Below are positions 1 to 8,966 of a DNA stretch of 39,239 nucleotides, piece after piece. The DNA lies in the NCBI GenBank assembly GCA_026419775.2, contig JAOPGA020001533.1:1-39239 (forward strand), read 5' to 3'. The translations under genes were made by a program, and so were the position numbers. Below the pieces are notes generated by a model that had not been told where the DNA came from, did not search any database, and saw only the letters and a list, made by a program, of their open reading frames with translations. Position 1 is the stretch's first letter; each line of letters begins with the position of its first letter. Source of the stretch: Acrasis kona (taxonomy: Eukaryota > Heterolobosea > Eutetramitea > Acrasida > Acrasidae).

Positions 1-299
1 CTGCAAGCAATGCCCAACCACCTCCGCACCAACCACCAGTGCACCACCAGTCAACTTGACACCAAGACCAACAACATCTGCACCATCAACCAGCGCACCA
101 TCCACCTCAGCTCCAACTACCTGTCCACCATGTCCATGCGGTGAGACCAACCTTTCAGGTGACAACAATGCTTCACCAGCAAGAGGTATTAGAACTACTT
201 GCCCAGTCTGCAAGCAATGCCCAACCACCTCCGCACCAACCACCAGTGCACCAACTATCAACTTGACACCAAGACCAACAACATCTGCACCAACTACCT
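1..299 (+). repeat. Direct repeat of about 208 bp inside the surface-protein gene
   Basis: The sequence starting at position 1 (ctgcaagcaatgcccaacca...) recurs almost exactly at position 209, and the NLTPRPTTSAP-coding segment recurs again near 345 and 776. This is the pattern left by unequal crossover or slippage in a repetitive surface-protein gene, so copy number may differ between strains. Confidence 0.8.
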
Positions 300-955
300 C
301 TGCACCAAAACCAACCACCAGTGCACCAACCACTTCATCACCACCAGTCAACTTGACACCAAGACCAACAACATCTGCTCCTCAAACTTCACAATCACCC
401 AAACCAACTCTACCAGTCTGCAATGCCAACCTTTCAGGTGACAACAACGCTTCACCAGCAAGAAGAATCAGATCCAACACTTGCCAAGCTAACTTGTCTG
501 GAGACAACAATGCTTCACCAGCAAGAAGATTCAGAAATATCTTCGCTCAAGAATGCAACGGAAATGGATACTGCAGCGGCGGATCATGCGTATGTAAGCC
601 AGGATATCAGGGAGCTGATTGCGAAGAAGAATGCTTGCAAGTCAACCCATGCTGGACATGCCCAACTGGGTTCGTACACTGGTACGAAACTGAGTTGACC
701 AAGGCACCAGGTGATGACAGATGCGCTTGCGTTCCAGCTTCATCAACTTCAGCTGCACCAACTACCTTGCCACCAGTCAACTTGACTCCAAGACCAACCA
801 CTAGTGCACCAACCACTTCTGCACCAAGACCAACAACTAGAGCCCCAACTCAAAACGAGTCTGGAGACGATTTGTCAAGAGAAAACAATTCTGCTGCTCA
901 AAAATCATTCCTTGTTGGCGTTGCTGTTGCAGTGATTGTCGCTTTTGCCATGTAA
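2..955 (+). CDS. Thr/Pro-rich repeat surface protein with EGF-like module, 5'-truncated
   Basis: The frame is open from the window edge, so the N-terminus lies outside. The visible part is mostly TTSAP/PTTSAP repeats with NLTPRP units, a mucin-like stalk likely to be heavily O-glycosylated. Between these lie three copies of NLSGDNNASPAR with basic ends and short Cys-rich linkers such as CPVCKQC. A single EGF-like module (CNGNGYCSGGSCVCKPGYQG) lies around 550-640, followed by another Cys-rich stretch. The protein ends in a hydrophobic run (FLVGVAVAVIVAFAM) with no basic residue after it, which is typical of a GPI-anchor signal rather than a transmembrane helix with a cytosolic tail. At DNA level a block of about 208 bp is repeated (positions 1-85 resemble 209-295). 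Inferred role is cell-surface adhesion or recognition. The partner is unknown. AATAAA-like signals follow the stop. Confidence 0.75.
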   Translation, partial: CKQCPTTSAPTTSAPPVNLTPRPTTSAPSTSAPSTSAPTTCPPCPCGETNLSGDNNASPARGIRTTCPVCKQCPTTSAPTTSAPTINLTPRPTTSAPTTSAPKPTTSAPTTSSPPVNLTPRPTTSAPQTSQSPKPTLPVCNANLSGDNNASPARRIRSNTCQANLSGDNNASPARRFRNIFAQECNGNGYCSGGSCVCKPGYQGADCEEECLQVNPCWTCPTGFVHWYETELTKAPGDDRCACVPASSTSAAPTTLPPVNLTPRPTTSAPTTSAPRPTTRAPTQNESGDDLSRENNSAAQKSFLVGVAVAVIVAFAM

Positions 956-1210
956 ATAAGTTAAAACATAAATAAAGAAATAAATAATCAAATTAATAAT
1001 CAATTTTGAATGTCTGACCTCCAATAAAAAAAGTTCTCAGCGATTAGTGATTTTAAGGGTTTGACAAATTAACCAACTAGGTGAATGTTTTATGGGATTT
1101 AATAACGACATTGGATATGAACCGAATTTTAGATCGGAGGAGTATACCAGCATCTACAGTAAAAATGATTTCGAATTTTAAAGATTTTGAGTGACTACAA
1201 TTTTAAAATG

Positions 1211-1294
1211 TGTTCGAACTGGGGATTGAACCCAGGACCCTAAGTGACCTTTACGTATGTAAGACTTATGATCTAACCACTGATCTATCCGAAC
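1211..1294 (-). tRNA. tRNA-Val(UAC) with an 11-nt intron
   Basis: Read on the minus strand, the acceptor arm GTTCGGA/TTCGAAC, D-arm GATC/GATC, anticodon stem TAAGT/ACTTA and T-arm CTGGG/CCCAG all pair. The anticodon loop is 18 nt. Removing 11 nt (TACGTAAAGGT, 1247-1257) after position 37 leaves CTTACAC with anticodon UAC. Intron GTAA can pair with UUAC around the anticodon, as in canonical eukaryotic pre-tRNAs. The discriminator is A, and TTTT follows 2 nt downstream as a Pol III terminator. Confidence 0.92.
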
Positions 1295-1410
1295 TTCGGT
1301 AACTTATCGCCAAAAATACATTATATAATATTATGATTTGATCTATTGTTCGTTAATGTCTTTTTTTATGAAAAGGCCAACTCGCGAACTTCTTGTGAAC
1401 TCCGCCAACC

Positions 1411-1417
1411 TATAAAA
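1411..1417 (+). promoter_or_regulatory. TATA-like element upstream of the VIT/VWA gene
   Basis: TATAAAA lies about 41 bp before the ATG at 1458, a plausible core-promoter distance for a gene with a short leader. The assignment rests on sequence and position only. Confidence 0.4.
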
Positions 1418-1457
1418 TAATCATCAATCCTCTACTCCAAAATACAATTAAACAAAC

Positions 1458-4400
1458 ATGTCGATCAAACAGTGCGAACGCCCCAGAATTACATTCTCAG
1501 ATAATGTTTATACACCATTGGAGATGTCGTCTTATAAGATGAAGGCTCAAATCACACTTCCCCTTGCAAGAGTAACCAACACATTGGAATTTACAAACAC
1601 AAATCAAAAAACGCTTGCAGGTGAATTCATTTTCCCCTTACCAGAAGAGGCTACATTGGTCGGCTACGCTTTGGACGTAGACGGCGTACTTATAGATGCC
1701 GTACCAATAGAAAAAGAGAAGGCAAAAGCAGTTTTCGAAGATGAAGTGCGCTCACACGGTGCGGGTGTATCGATCGTCCAACAGGTCGCAAACAGCAACG
1801 CATTCAAAACATCAATTTATCCATTACATCACAACACCAAAAGAACAGTCCAGGTCACCTATACCATTCCAGTCACTTCCACAACAAATTCATCAGAAGT
1901 GCAACTGCCCTTGCTCTATGCGCAGGGTGCCAGCGTTAGTGCACAAGTAGAGTGGAACTATGCAGACCCACAAAAGGATTTATCCGTTGAGCTTGTCAAG
2001 CCCGACAATCAAAGCGCAGCAGTACAGTCCGAACCAATTATCGACGGAAGCAAAAAGACCATAGTCATCAGCGAAGAAATCCTAACCAACGTCAACTCTC
2101 TACTAATAAGGAGCAACGAAACACAACAGGACAATCAAGTCACGGTAGAGGGAGAGTACTTTTGTGCGAGAATGAAGGTAGAAAAACCACAAGTGGAAAA
2201 AGAAGGCCCATCAAAAGTACAAATCGTCTATGACACTTCCTACAGTAGACGCGACCAATTAGCATCAGATTCGGATCTATTGAAGAAGATTTTGGAAAAG
2301 AAGAGTTGCTCTGAATTCGTCCTTAGCACGTTCAGTATTACTCCACAAGCCTCACAAACATTTGCCAACGTCTCATCTTTGATGAGCGCACTATCGAAAA
2401 TCATTTTCGACGGTGCCACCAATTTGGATAATTTGGAGTCGATTTTGGACGACTCCTGCGACTATTGTATTGTGTTTACCGACGGCCAACACACTCTAGG
2501 TCGCGATGTGTCTCCCTCCGACACTTATTCCGTTCCAATGTACATTTTGAGCACATCAACCAAATCAAACTCTCAATTACTATCCCACATTGCTACAAAG
2601 AGCGGAGGTGCCTACTTTAACGCATCCACTCCACGTCATCACGACGCCATAATCTCGCAGATCGCACAACCCATTTTATACTTTTTGACTGCTGATTACG
2701 AACAAGAAGAATTCGAACAAGTTTATCCCAACGAACCCGTGCCTGTGGATAAGAATGGTTATTTCTGCTTGTACGGCAAAGTCAAAAACATCACTTCGGG
2801 TCAAATCACTTGCATGTTTAAATACGGTTCACAATCCATTCCAATCATTCAAGTTGACTTTCCAAAAATAGAATCCAATAAAAAAATTGATCCCAAAGAT
2901 AACATCACGGCACAATTATGGGCCAAACAAAAAATGAACAGCCTGAGCGCATTCCCACAATTATTTTCCGACGAAATGAAACAATTAAGTTTCGAATGGA
3001 AAATCTCATCGCCCAATACATCTCTGATCGTGTTATCTACATTAGAACAATATCTCAAACACAAAATCAAACCCAACCAACAATTATCATTCGCGAAGGA
3101 ATATGATCGAAAAGTCAACCAACAACAATTGGATGTACAAAAAGAACAAGACCAGAAAATCGAAAGAGTGTTGGAAATGTGGAAATCTAGAGTGCAATGG
3201 TATCAAACTGATTTTGCACAAAAAATTCAACAAGAAAAGGAAAGAATTCAAAAAGAAAAAGAGAAGGCAAAAGAAGAAGAAAAGAGAAAGAAATCTAGAC
3301 AATCTTCTAGTTCACAACAAGATGACATCATGACTTGTTCAATGCCAAGAATGCGTATGGCTGCTCCCTCTGGATGTGCTCCGATGGCAATGCGTTCTTC
3401 AATGGCAATGTGTGCTCCTCGATCTGAATCACTTCTCATGGAAAGTGCATGTGATCTATCACTACCACCTCCACCACCTTCTTCTTCTCAAGCACTTTCC
3501 GCATCAGTACCGCCACCAGGCAACAATGCTGCTCTATCCACATCAGCATCAGTACCGCCACCAGGTAACAATGCTGCTCCATCCACATCAGCAACCATCA
3601 AAGTCAACCAGTGGACTTCACAAGAACCATACATGGACAAGATTAAAAATTCACAAGATCCCTATCGAACCTATTTGGAACTAAGAAGAGAGTTATCAAA
3701 CTCTCCAGCATTCTTCTTGGACGTAGCCGATTACTTCTTGACACAATCTACGCCTTCATCGTCACCTATAGGACTCAACATTTTAACAAACTTGCTAGAG
3801 TTGGAATTAGATAGCGAACAGCTCTATAGAATCGTTGCTTATCGACTAGATCAAGAGCGTCAATTCGAATGGGCGGATTACTTGTTTACAAAAGTGTTGA
3901 GCATGAGACCAGACGAACCACAGAGCTATCGTGATTTGGCATTGGTAAAAGAAAAAATGAATCAATTGGAACAAGCAGCAGATCTACTCAACCAAGTGAT
4001 TTACAAAAAGTGGGATTCGAGATTCGATGAGATTGAAGTGACGGCCATCATCGAATTGAACCACGTGTTGTTCAAGAACAAGTCATTACCGATTTGTAAC
4101 GAGGGATTTAGACAACAAATGGATTTGGATTTGAGAATAAGCATGGCGTGGGATACGAACGATACTGATGTTGATTTGCACGTAGAGGAGGTGACTGAAT
4201 TGGGACAACAGGCTAGTTTTAGCAACAGGAATACTATGATTGGTGGACACGTGAGTAGAGATTTTAGACAGGGATATGGACCTGAGGAGTACATGTTAAG
4301 AGTTGCTCCAAAGGGATCTTATAAAGTTGCTGCAAATTACTTTTCTAATCATCAACAGAGTCTACACGGAGGAACTACCGTGTTGTTGACGTTCTTTACG

Positions 4401-4493
4401 AATTATATGAGACCTAACGAGAAATCAGAAACAATTACTGTGAGGTTGGTTACTACTGCTAACAGGTTACCTGTTTGCACGATTGATGTTTAA
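1458..4493 (+). CDS. VIT and von Willebrand factor A domain protein with C-terminal DUF2135
   Basis: This is a single 1011-residue frame. An N-terminal VIT domain (about residues 10-140, with PLPEEATLVGYALDVDG) resembles that of inter-alpha-trypsin inhibitor heavy chains. A VWA domain follows (about 250-405) with an intact metal-binding MIDAS signature DTSYS starting at residue 259 and VFTDGQ around residue 342. After a charged, coiled-coil-like stretch (about 550-620) come a Met/Cys-rich segment and two SASVPPPGNNAA repeats. A TPR-like pair of helices (about 785-860) precedes a DUF2135/YfaP-like beta domain (about 890-1000, AWDTNDTDVDLHVEE). No signal peptide is visible, so a cytosolic location is likely. 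The molecular role is unknown; family members mediate protein binding through VWA. The ATG is the first in frame and follows a TATA box. Confidence 0.88.
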   Translation: MSIKQCERPRITFSDNVYTPLEMSSYKMKAQITLPLARVTNTLEFTNTNQKTLAGEFIFPLPEEATLVGYALDVDGVLIDAVPIEKEKAKAVFEDEVRSHGAGVSIVQQVANSNAFKTSIYPLHHNTKRTVQVTYTIPVTSTTNSSEVQLPLLYAQGASVSAQVEWNYADPQKDLSVELVKPDNQSAAVQSEPIIDGSKKTIVISEEILTNVNSLLIRSNETQQDNQVTVEGEYFCARMKVEKPQVEKEGPSKVQIVYDTSYSRRDQLASDSDLLKKILEKKSCSEFVLSTFSITPQASQTFANVSSLMSALSKIIFDGATNLDNLESILDDSCDYCIVFTDGQHTLGRDVSPSDTYSVPMYILSTSTKSNSQLLSHIATKSGGAYFNASTPRHHDAIISQIAQPILYFLTADYEQEEFEQVYPNEPVPVDKNGYFCLYGKVKNITSGQITCMFKYGSQSIPIIQVDFPKIESNKKIDPKDNITAQLWAKQKMNSLSAFPQLFSDEMKQLSFEWKISSPNTSLIVLSTLEQYLKHKIKPNQQLSFAKEYDRKVNQQQLDVQKEQDQKIERVLEMWKSRVQWYQTDFAQKIQQEKERIQKEKEKAKEEEKRKKSRQSSSSQQDDIMTCSMPRMRMAAPSGCAPMAMRSSMAMCAPRSESLLMESACDLSLPPPPPSSSQALSASVPPPGNNAALSTSASVPPPGNNAAPSTSATIKVNQWTSQEPYMDKIKNSQDPYRTYLELRRELSNSPAFFLDVADYFLTQSTPSSSPIGLNILTNLLELELDSEQLYRIVAYRLDQERQFEWADYLFTKVLSMRPDEPQSYRDLALVKEKMNQLEQAADLLNQVIYKKWDSRFDEIEVTAIIELNHVLFKNKSLPICNEGFRQQMDLDLRISMAWDTNDTDVDLHVEEVTELGQQASFSNRNTMIGGHVSRDFRQGYGPEEYMLRVAPKGSYKVAANYFSNHQQSLHGGTTVLLTFFTNYMRPNEKSETITVRLVTTANRLPVCTIDV

Positions 4494-4776
4494 AATAAAT
4501 GTATTTTTTTTGCATGTGATGTGTTGTCTTTTGCTTGAAATTGTAAGTTAACCACAATTTATTGGTACTCGATCACAATCAATAACATAAATATATTAAT
4601 AACAGCATGTTCAAGGATACTAACAGCAACTAAGAAAAATATCATGTTGATGAAAAACGTATCCTGTTAAAGTATTGTATGCTCGACGTATATTAGTTTT
4701 TTTACCAAATCGAAGTGTCTTGTAGGTGGGTTTCCAAGTGCATTTAGTTTTGATTTCTGCTGTCATATCCTTTGTG
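4494..4776. other. Intergenic stretch, nothing recognised
   Basis: AT-rich sequence between the VIT/VWA stop and the NTH1 promoter. I see no open frame, RNA fold or repeat worth naming. Confidence 0.5.
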
Positions 4777-4784
4777 TATAAATA
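4777..4784 (+). promoter_or_regulatory. TATA-like element upstream of NTH1
   Basis: TATAAATA lies about 32 bp before the ATG at 4816, a position similar to the TATA box of the preceding gene. Inferred from sequence only. Confidence 0.4.
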
Positions 4785-4815
4785 CCTAACTTTCTTTAAA
4801 TAGATTCAATTTACC

Positions 4816-5709
4816 ATGAAATCTAAAAGCACTGAGCACAACGTTGCAGAGGAACCATCCACTCAATTGAACAAAAGGAAAAGAGAACATCTAAGTATCA
4901 GTTATGAACAACCATCAATCCAGTCTTTCTTCAAATCAAAACAACCAACAAAGAATGTAAATGACACAATAGAAATTCAAATCAACAAAATAAAAGAAAT
5001 GAGAAAACCAGACGGAGTTGCAGGAAATGCCCCTGTAGATTCAGACGGTTGCAATTATCTAGCAGAACAAACCAAGGATCCAACTTTGACTGAAGAAGAA
5101 AGACATGAAAAAGAAAAAACATTCAGATACCAAACTCTCCTGTCGCTACTTATAAGCTCACAAACCAAAGACACTACCACTGGTGTGGCCATGAAAAAGC
5201 TTCAAGAACATGGGTGCACTGTGGACCACATTATGAACACACCTATAGAAGACATTGCGAAGCTCATAAAACCTGTAACATATTATACTAAAAAAGCCCA
5301 ATATATTCATGATACTACTAAAATACTACAACAACAGTACAAGGGAGATATTCCGAAGACTATTGAAGGACTTGTAAAACTTCCGGGCATAGGTCAAAAG
5401 ATGGCTGTCCTATGCATGAATTCAGCTTGGCACAACCCTGTTGGTGTGGGTGTGGATACACATGTGCATCGCATTTCTAATCGTCTCAAGTGGTCCAATA
5501 CTAAAACGCCGGAGCAAACAAGAAAGGTTCTGGAAGAAAAGATCCCTAAAAAGTATTGGTCCGAAATAAATGAACTTCTTGTCGGTTTTGGGCAGATGAC
5601 TTGTAAGCTGAAACCGAAATGTGATTCTTGCTTGTTATCTTCAGAACCTGGAATATGTCCATACTTTGAAGAGATGTCAATAGAACCAGAGGCAAAACGA
5701 AAAAAATAA
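4816..5709 (+). CDS. NTH1: Endonuclease III homologue (bifunctional DNA N-glycosylase/AP lyase)
   Basis: The 297-residue protein carries the complete endonuclease III core that removes oxidised pyrimidines in base-excision repair. The helix-hairpin-helix is LPGIGQKMA with the predicted catalytic lysine at 195. The general-base aspartate is D214 in VGVDTHVHRISNRL, and the 19-residue spacing matches eukaryotic enzymes. A C-terminal four-cysteine cluster (C263, C269, C272, C281) should bind 4Fe-4S. Its spacing is CX5CX2CX8C, unlike the bacterial CX6CX2CX5C. The N-terminal extension holds a basic NLS-like NKRKR (19-23) and QPSIQSFF (32-39), which fits the PCNA-interacting PIP-box consensus. Basic KRKK ends the chain. 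Nuclear location is inferred from these motifs. Confidence 0.93.
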   Translation: MKSKSTEHNVAEEPSTQLNKRKREHLSISYEQPSIQSFFKSKQPTKNVNDTIEIQINKIKEMRKPDGVAGNAPVDSDGCNYLAEQTKDPTLTEEERHEKEKTFRYQTLLSLLISSQTKDTTTGVAMKKLQEHGCTVDHIMNTPIEDIAKLIKPVTYYTKKAQYIHDTTKILQQQYKGDIPKTIEGLVKLPGIGQKMAVLCMNSAWHNPVGVGVDTHVHRISNRLKWSNTKTPEQTRKVLEEKIPKKYWSEINELLVGFGQMTCKLKPKCDSCLLSSEPGICPYFEEMSIEPEAKRKK

Positions 5710-5766
5710 ACAAAATGGCAGTAATTAGATAAACTACCATTGTTTACGAAAATTTTGAGTTTAGCT

Positions 5767-5849
5767 GCCAGCATAGCTTAGTGGTAATTTCATTGTAAAG
5801 CGTTCGCCTTGTAAGCGAAAGATCATGAGTTCAATCCTCATTGTTGGCT
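5767..5849 (+). tRNA. tRNA-Thr(UGU) with an 11-nt D-loop insert
   Basis: The acceptor GCCAGCA/TGTTGGC, anticodon stem TTCGC/GCGAA with loop CTTGTAA (anticodon UGU), and T-arm ATGAG/CTCAT pair well. The D-stem GCTT/AAGC encloses an 18-nt loop instead of about 7-9. Removing about 11 nt (ATTTCATTGTA, 5787-5797; borders ambiguous by a base or two) restores a normal 72-nt tRNA with D-loop AGTGGTA. The discriminator is T, as in the other tRNA-Thr in this window. A T-run terminator follows at 5853-5858. The extra segment is either an ectopic intron or an unusually long D-loop. Confidence 0.88.
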
Positions 5850-5859
5850 TCGTTTTTTA

Positions 5860-6785
5860 ATTTACGTACTTTAGATTCGATGATATGTTGTGTTCTTCAA
5901 GCGTTTGTCTTGTGTTTTTGTTTTCTTAAACTCGTACAAAGAGAACGTTGTGAAAACTAATCATTGAAACCCTATGGATTGGGTCCTTTGTTTGCGGGAG
6001 TTATCTATTACCGTATTGTATGGAATGAGTAGAATTTATCAACTAATTAGAATTAGAGATTCTCAAAGCAAAGTTTATAAAGAAGAGTCAAGATTCACCT
6101 GTCGAATAAATTATATTACTAGCGCAATTGATCCAAAAAACCTTTTTATTTTCTATTCTATATCTCTTCACCACCTGGAATAACTACATCCATTCTTGAT
6201 TATTTGATTTGTTTGTTGTGTCATGATTTTCAAACCATCATCGATTATCCACATTTTTTTGTTTTCTCAGTCTAAAAAATTTCAATCAAAATGACAATTT
6301 CAATGGAGTTGAAATTTGGTCCTTTTTACAAAATTTGAGGCTATATTTTCTTGATTATCCAAGTAGCAGGGAAGTTCTGAAATTTCTTTAGTTCTTGTTC
6401 CTCACTCTGATTGATTCCATAACTATATTTAAAGTTGCGGTGGTTTACGCGTGTTTTTCTGATTCGACATTTTGTTCACGAACGTGTTGACCAAATGTAT
6501 GCACTTTCGATCCAATCTTTATATATACAGAAGATATAGAACATTCACTCTAAGAATCATTCGCAGTCGAACTGGAATTAAGTAGTTACAGTTACGAAGA
6601 TGGCATTCCTTCATGAATTTAAATCTAAAGTTGTGTTTGTAATACAATCTATTATGTGTATTATTTCACTTTTAACACATTGCCACCGTTAGAGCTTGGT
6701 ACCGTTGAACGTCAAATGTCCGTTTTTCGGTTGACTGCTACCAAAAGAAACACGGTGCATGTGTTAGCTAAGCTTAGCACTGCGC
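5860..6785. other. Intergenic stretch of about 0.9 kb without a convincing gene
   Basis: A 69-codon frame (5974-6183) and a 30-codon frame starting at 6600 (hydrophobic, with little else) lack homology or convincing composition. A TATATATA run lies near 6520. It may hold the promoter and leader of the PH-domain gene downstream. Confidence 0.45.
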
Positions 6786-7654
6786 ATGAAAAATAGATGG
6801 GACATAACGGAAAAACTTACAAGCAATACAAAGTCAAATTCAAATCCTATTACAGCAAATATAAATATAAACGGCGATGATTTTGTGATTGTGGAAAAAC
6901 CAGCAGCACGTCATGATGAGACTATAACATTTTCTGGTTATTTACTACGCCCCTCTTTGTCTGTGAATAGTGGTGTGAGAACCTGGAAGGAAGTTTGGAT
7001 GGTTCTTCGAACCGATAAAACATTATCTTATTATGAGGACGAACTTTCAAAAAAAGCTGTAAATCACATTCTTATGGATAATGCTGATGTGCGGGTGAGT
7101 TTTTTGTTTTTTAATTGCCTCATAAAAATAGATTACAGAGAATGACAACTTTTGTTTCGAGATAATCACCCCTCAATTGAGGTGGCAGTTTATGGCCAAT
7201 ACCATGCTCGAGCTGTTAGAATGGACACAAGCCCTCTATAACGCCTCAGGCTTAAGCAAAGAAAACCTATTAATAGACCAGGTAAGAGTTTTCTGTTAGA
7301 ATTATTAATTCACAATGCAAGGCTGAACAAATTATCTCTGAAAGAGCAACACAGCGAAACACTTTAAATCCAAACGAACTTATTAGAAACAATAGAGAGT
7401 CTCAGGACATGCGCAGAAACTTTTACAATCAAGTACTGCGGAGGAACACACCCCCTGTAACAATCAAAATCAATCCAGAGAACAACATCTCAAGGTCGGC
7501 TAGTCTCATTGTAACAAAATCAGAAAGGAGGCGTAGTGTATCACCAAGACTGCAAAGAGTGGTTCAAGGAGACCTAAGTATGACGGAACCTCGCCATGCA
7601 CTATCCGAGAAATTATCACATTTAAACATTTCAGGCGAATACCAAAACGTGTGA
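6786..7654 (+). CDS. Pleckstrin-homology (PH) domain protein, three exons
   Basis: Three exons (6786-7094, 7132-7281, 7322-7654) separated by GT-AG introns of 37 and 40 nt join in phase 0 to give 263 residues. The PH domain spans about residues 50-153. It begins with SGYLLRPS, continues with WKEVWMVLRTDKTLSYYED and ends in the C-terminal helix around MLELLEWTQALYNAS, which has the invariant Trp. Without the first splice the domain would stop half-way, which supports the exon model. The C-terminal 110 residues are basic and Ser/Arg-rich with no recognised domain. PH domains usually bind phosphoinositides or proteins at membranes. The specific partner here is unknown. Confidence 0.8.
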
Positions 7655-7795
7655 ATATATTAATAAATTTGTATTTTACTGTAATCTTATTGTTCTACTA
7701 ATAGTACGCACAATGATGGATGAGAAAAGCACCCAAACCAAAGATTTTAATATTCTTGTAATGAGCAACTTCAAATATACAATTGAGTTAACACA

Positions 7796-8959
7796 ATGGT
7801 TCTCAATAAGGCTTCAAGCAGACTAACTGAGAGACTTGACAAACTAAAGACCACCAAACTTTCAAAACAAAATGTCAAAAAAACAACAGATAAAAACAAA
7901 ATTTCAAAAACACACAAAACATTGGAAAAGGTCACATCAACAGCGAGTACTATACAAAACAATGCAAAAGATAGCAAAAGTAAAGTAAAAAAAGCACTTT
8001 TGAGCACAGCAACCAACGTATTGGGCTTAAACATTAACGATCCTCTACGTTTTCAAGTGCCCGAGTTCCCAAAAGTAGACCACGATATCATAAGAAAAGA
8101 CGAAACCATAGATCCAAACGTTATCAAGGCAGCACTTCACAAGAAGATCTACACTGCCCCATCAAAAGACAAATCAATCAAAAAACCAGAACCATCAGAA
8201 AAGCCCTCATTCTTTGCTTTCCATCAAGAGGCCATCAATAAAGACAATAGTTTACCAGGTTTGTTTTTCATGTCCCCTTGTTCGAACCAAGAGAAAAAAG
8301 AAGATGAAGACATGATGACAGACAAGGATCCAAGTTCTGACCCTGGAAAGAAGATGCAAGCATTGAGAAGGTACGGTTGGGGAGATCGATGGACCAACGA
8401 GGCCATCACCTGCCGCTGTGCCAAATGTGAGCTAAAGCATATCGCTACCAAAAGTTCTCAATGTAAAGTTTTCCTTCTTGTTGATCTTGACAATTGGGGC
8501 ATGATTCCAATGTCCAGCAACACAACGTACAAATCAATGTCTCAGTTTTACTCTGGAGAGGGATCGGATCACATGTTCATTTGGGCCATGCACGGTAGTG
8601 GTTTCAGAGCTCACCTTGAACCAAACTATAAAGCCATCTATGATAAGGTCATTAGCAGCAATGATGATTACGTCGAAGTACAAAACTCAATGTTCGGATA
8701 CTTTAAGAAGAAGAACCATCTGCGCGTATCTCCCACTGGTTCCCACAAACAAAGTAGCGATCTCGCCATCCTAAACGTCATCAAATTATTAAGAGACAGG
8801 GTCCACCTCATAGTTATCACCAAGGACAAACAATTGTTATCCACATCCGAAAAGATCCATTCGGGAAAGACTGGCACCGGAAAGTTACTAACCATCAATC
8901 CCGACACTCATGTGAACGTTTTCAAAAAAGCACAAGAATTTTACAATGAAATTAAATAA
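7796..8959 (+). CDS. Putative PIN/NYN-like nuclease with a basic N-terminus
   Basis: The protein has 387 residues. The first 90 are Lys/Thr/Ser-rich and probably disordered. The C-terminal half looks like a PIN/NYN fold: a beta-strand FLLVDLDNWG with acidic residues D230 and D232, a helix beginning SSDLAILNVIKLL with D322, and a strand VHLIVITKDKQLL with D344. That is the usual set of metal-binding acids for this nuclease superfamily. Just before the domain, C206, C208, C211 and C223 could bind zinc. Function is inferred from this pattern alone; RNA cleavage or NTPase-independent RNA processing would be typical. The stop lies only 7 bp from the convergent CC2D2A stop. Confidence 0.55.
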   Translation: MVLNKASSRLTERLDKLKTTKLSKQNVKKTTDKNKISKTHKTLEKVTSTASTIQNNAKDSKSKVKKALLSTATNVLGLNINDPLRFQVPEFPKVDHDIIRKDETIDPNVIKAALHKKIYTAPSKDKSIKKPEPSEKPSFFAFHQEAINKDNSLPGLFFMSPCSNQEKKEDEDMMTDKDPSSDPGKKMQALRRYGWGDRWTNEAITCRCAKCELKHIATKSSQCKVFLLVDLDNWGMIPMSSNTTYKSMSQFYSGEGSDHMFIWAMHGSGFRAHLEPNYKAIYDKVISSNDDYVEVQNSMFGYFKKKNHLRVSPTGSHKQSSDLAILNVIKLLRDRVHLIVITKDKQLLSTSEKIHSGKTGTGKLLTINPDTHVNVFKKAQEFYNEIK

Positions 8960-8966
8960 TTGTTTT

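Noticed and set aside
3087-3333. Lys-rich and Phe-rich overlapping frames inside the VIT/VWA gene
   Set aside because: They are out-of-frame readings of the charged coiled-coil segment.
5974-6183. 69-codon frame between tRNA-Thr and the PH gene
   Set aside because: No domain, no promoter at a suitable place and composition like non-coding AT-rich sequence.
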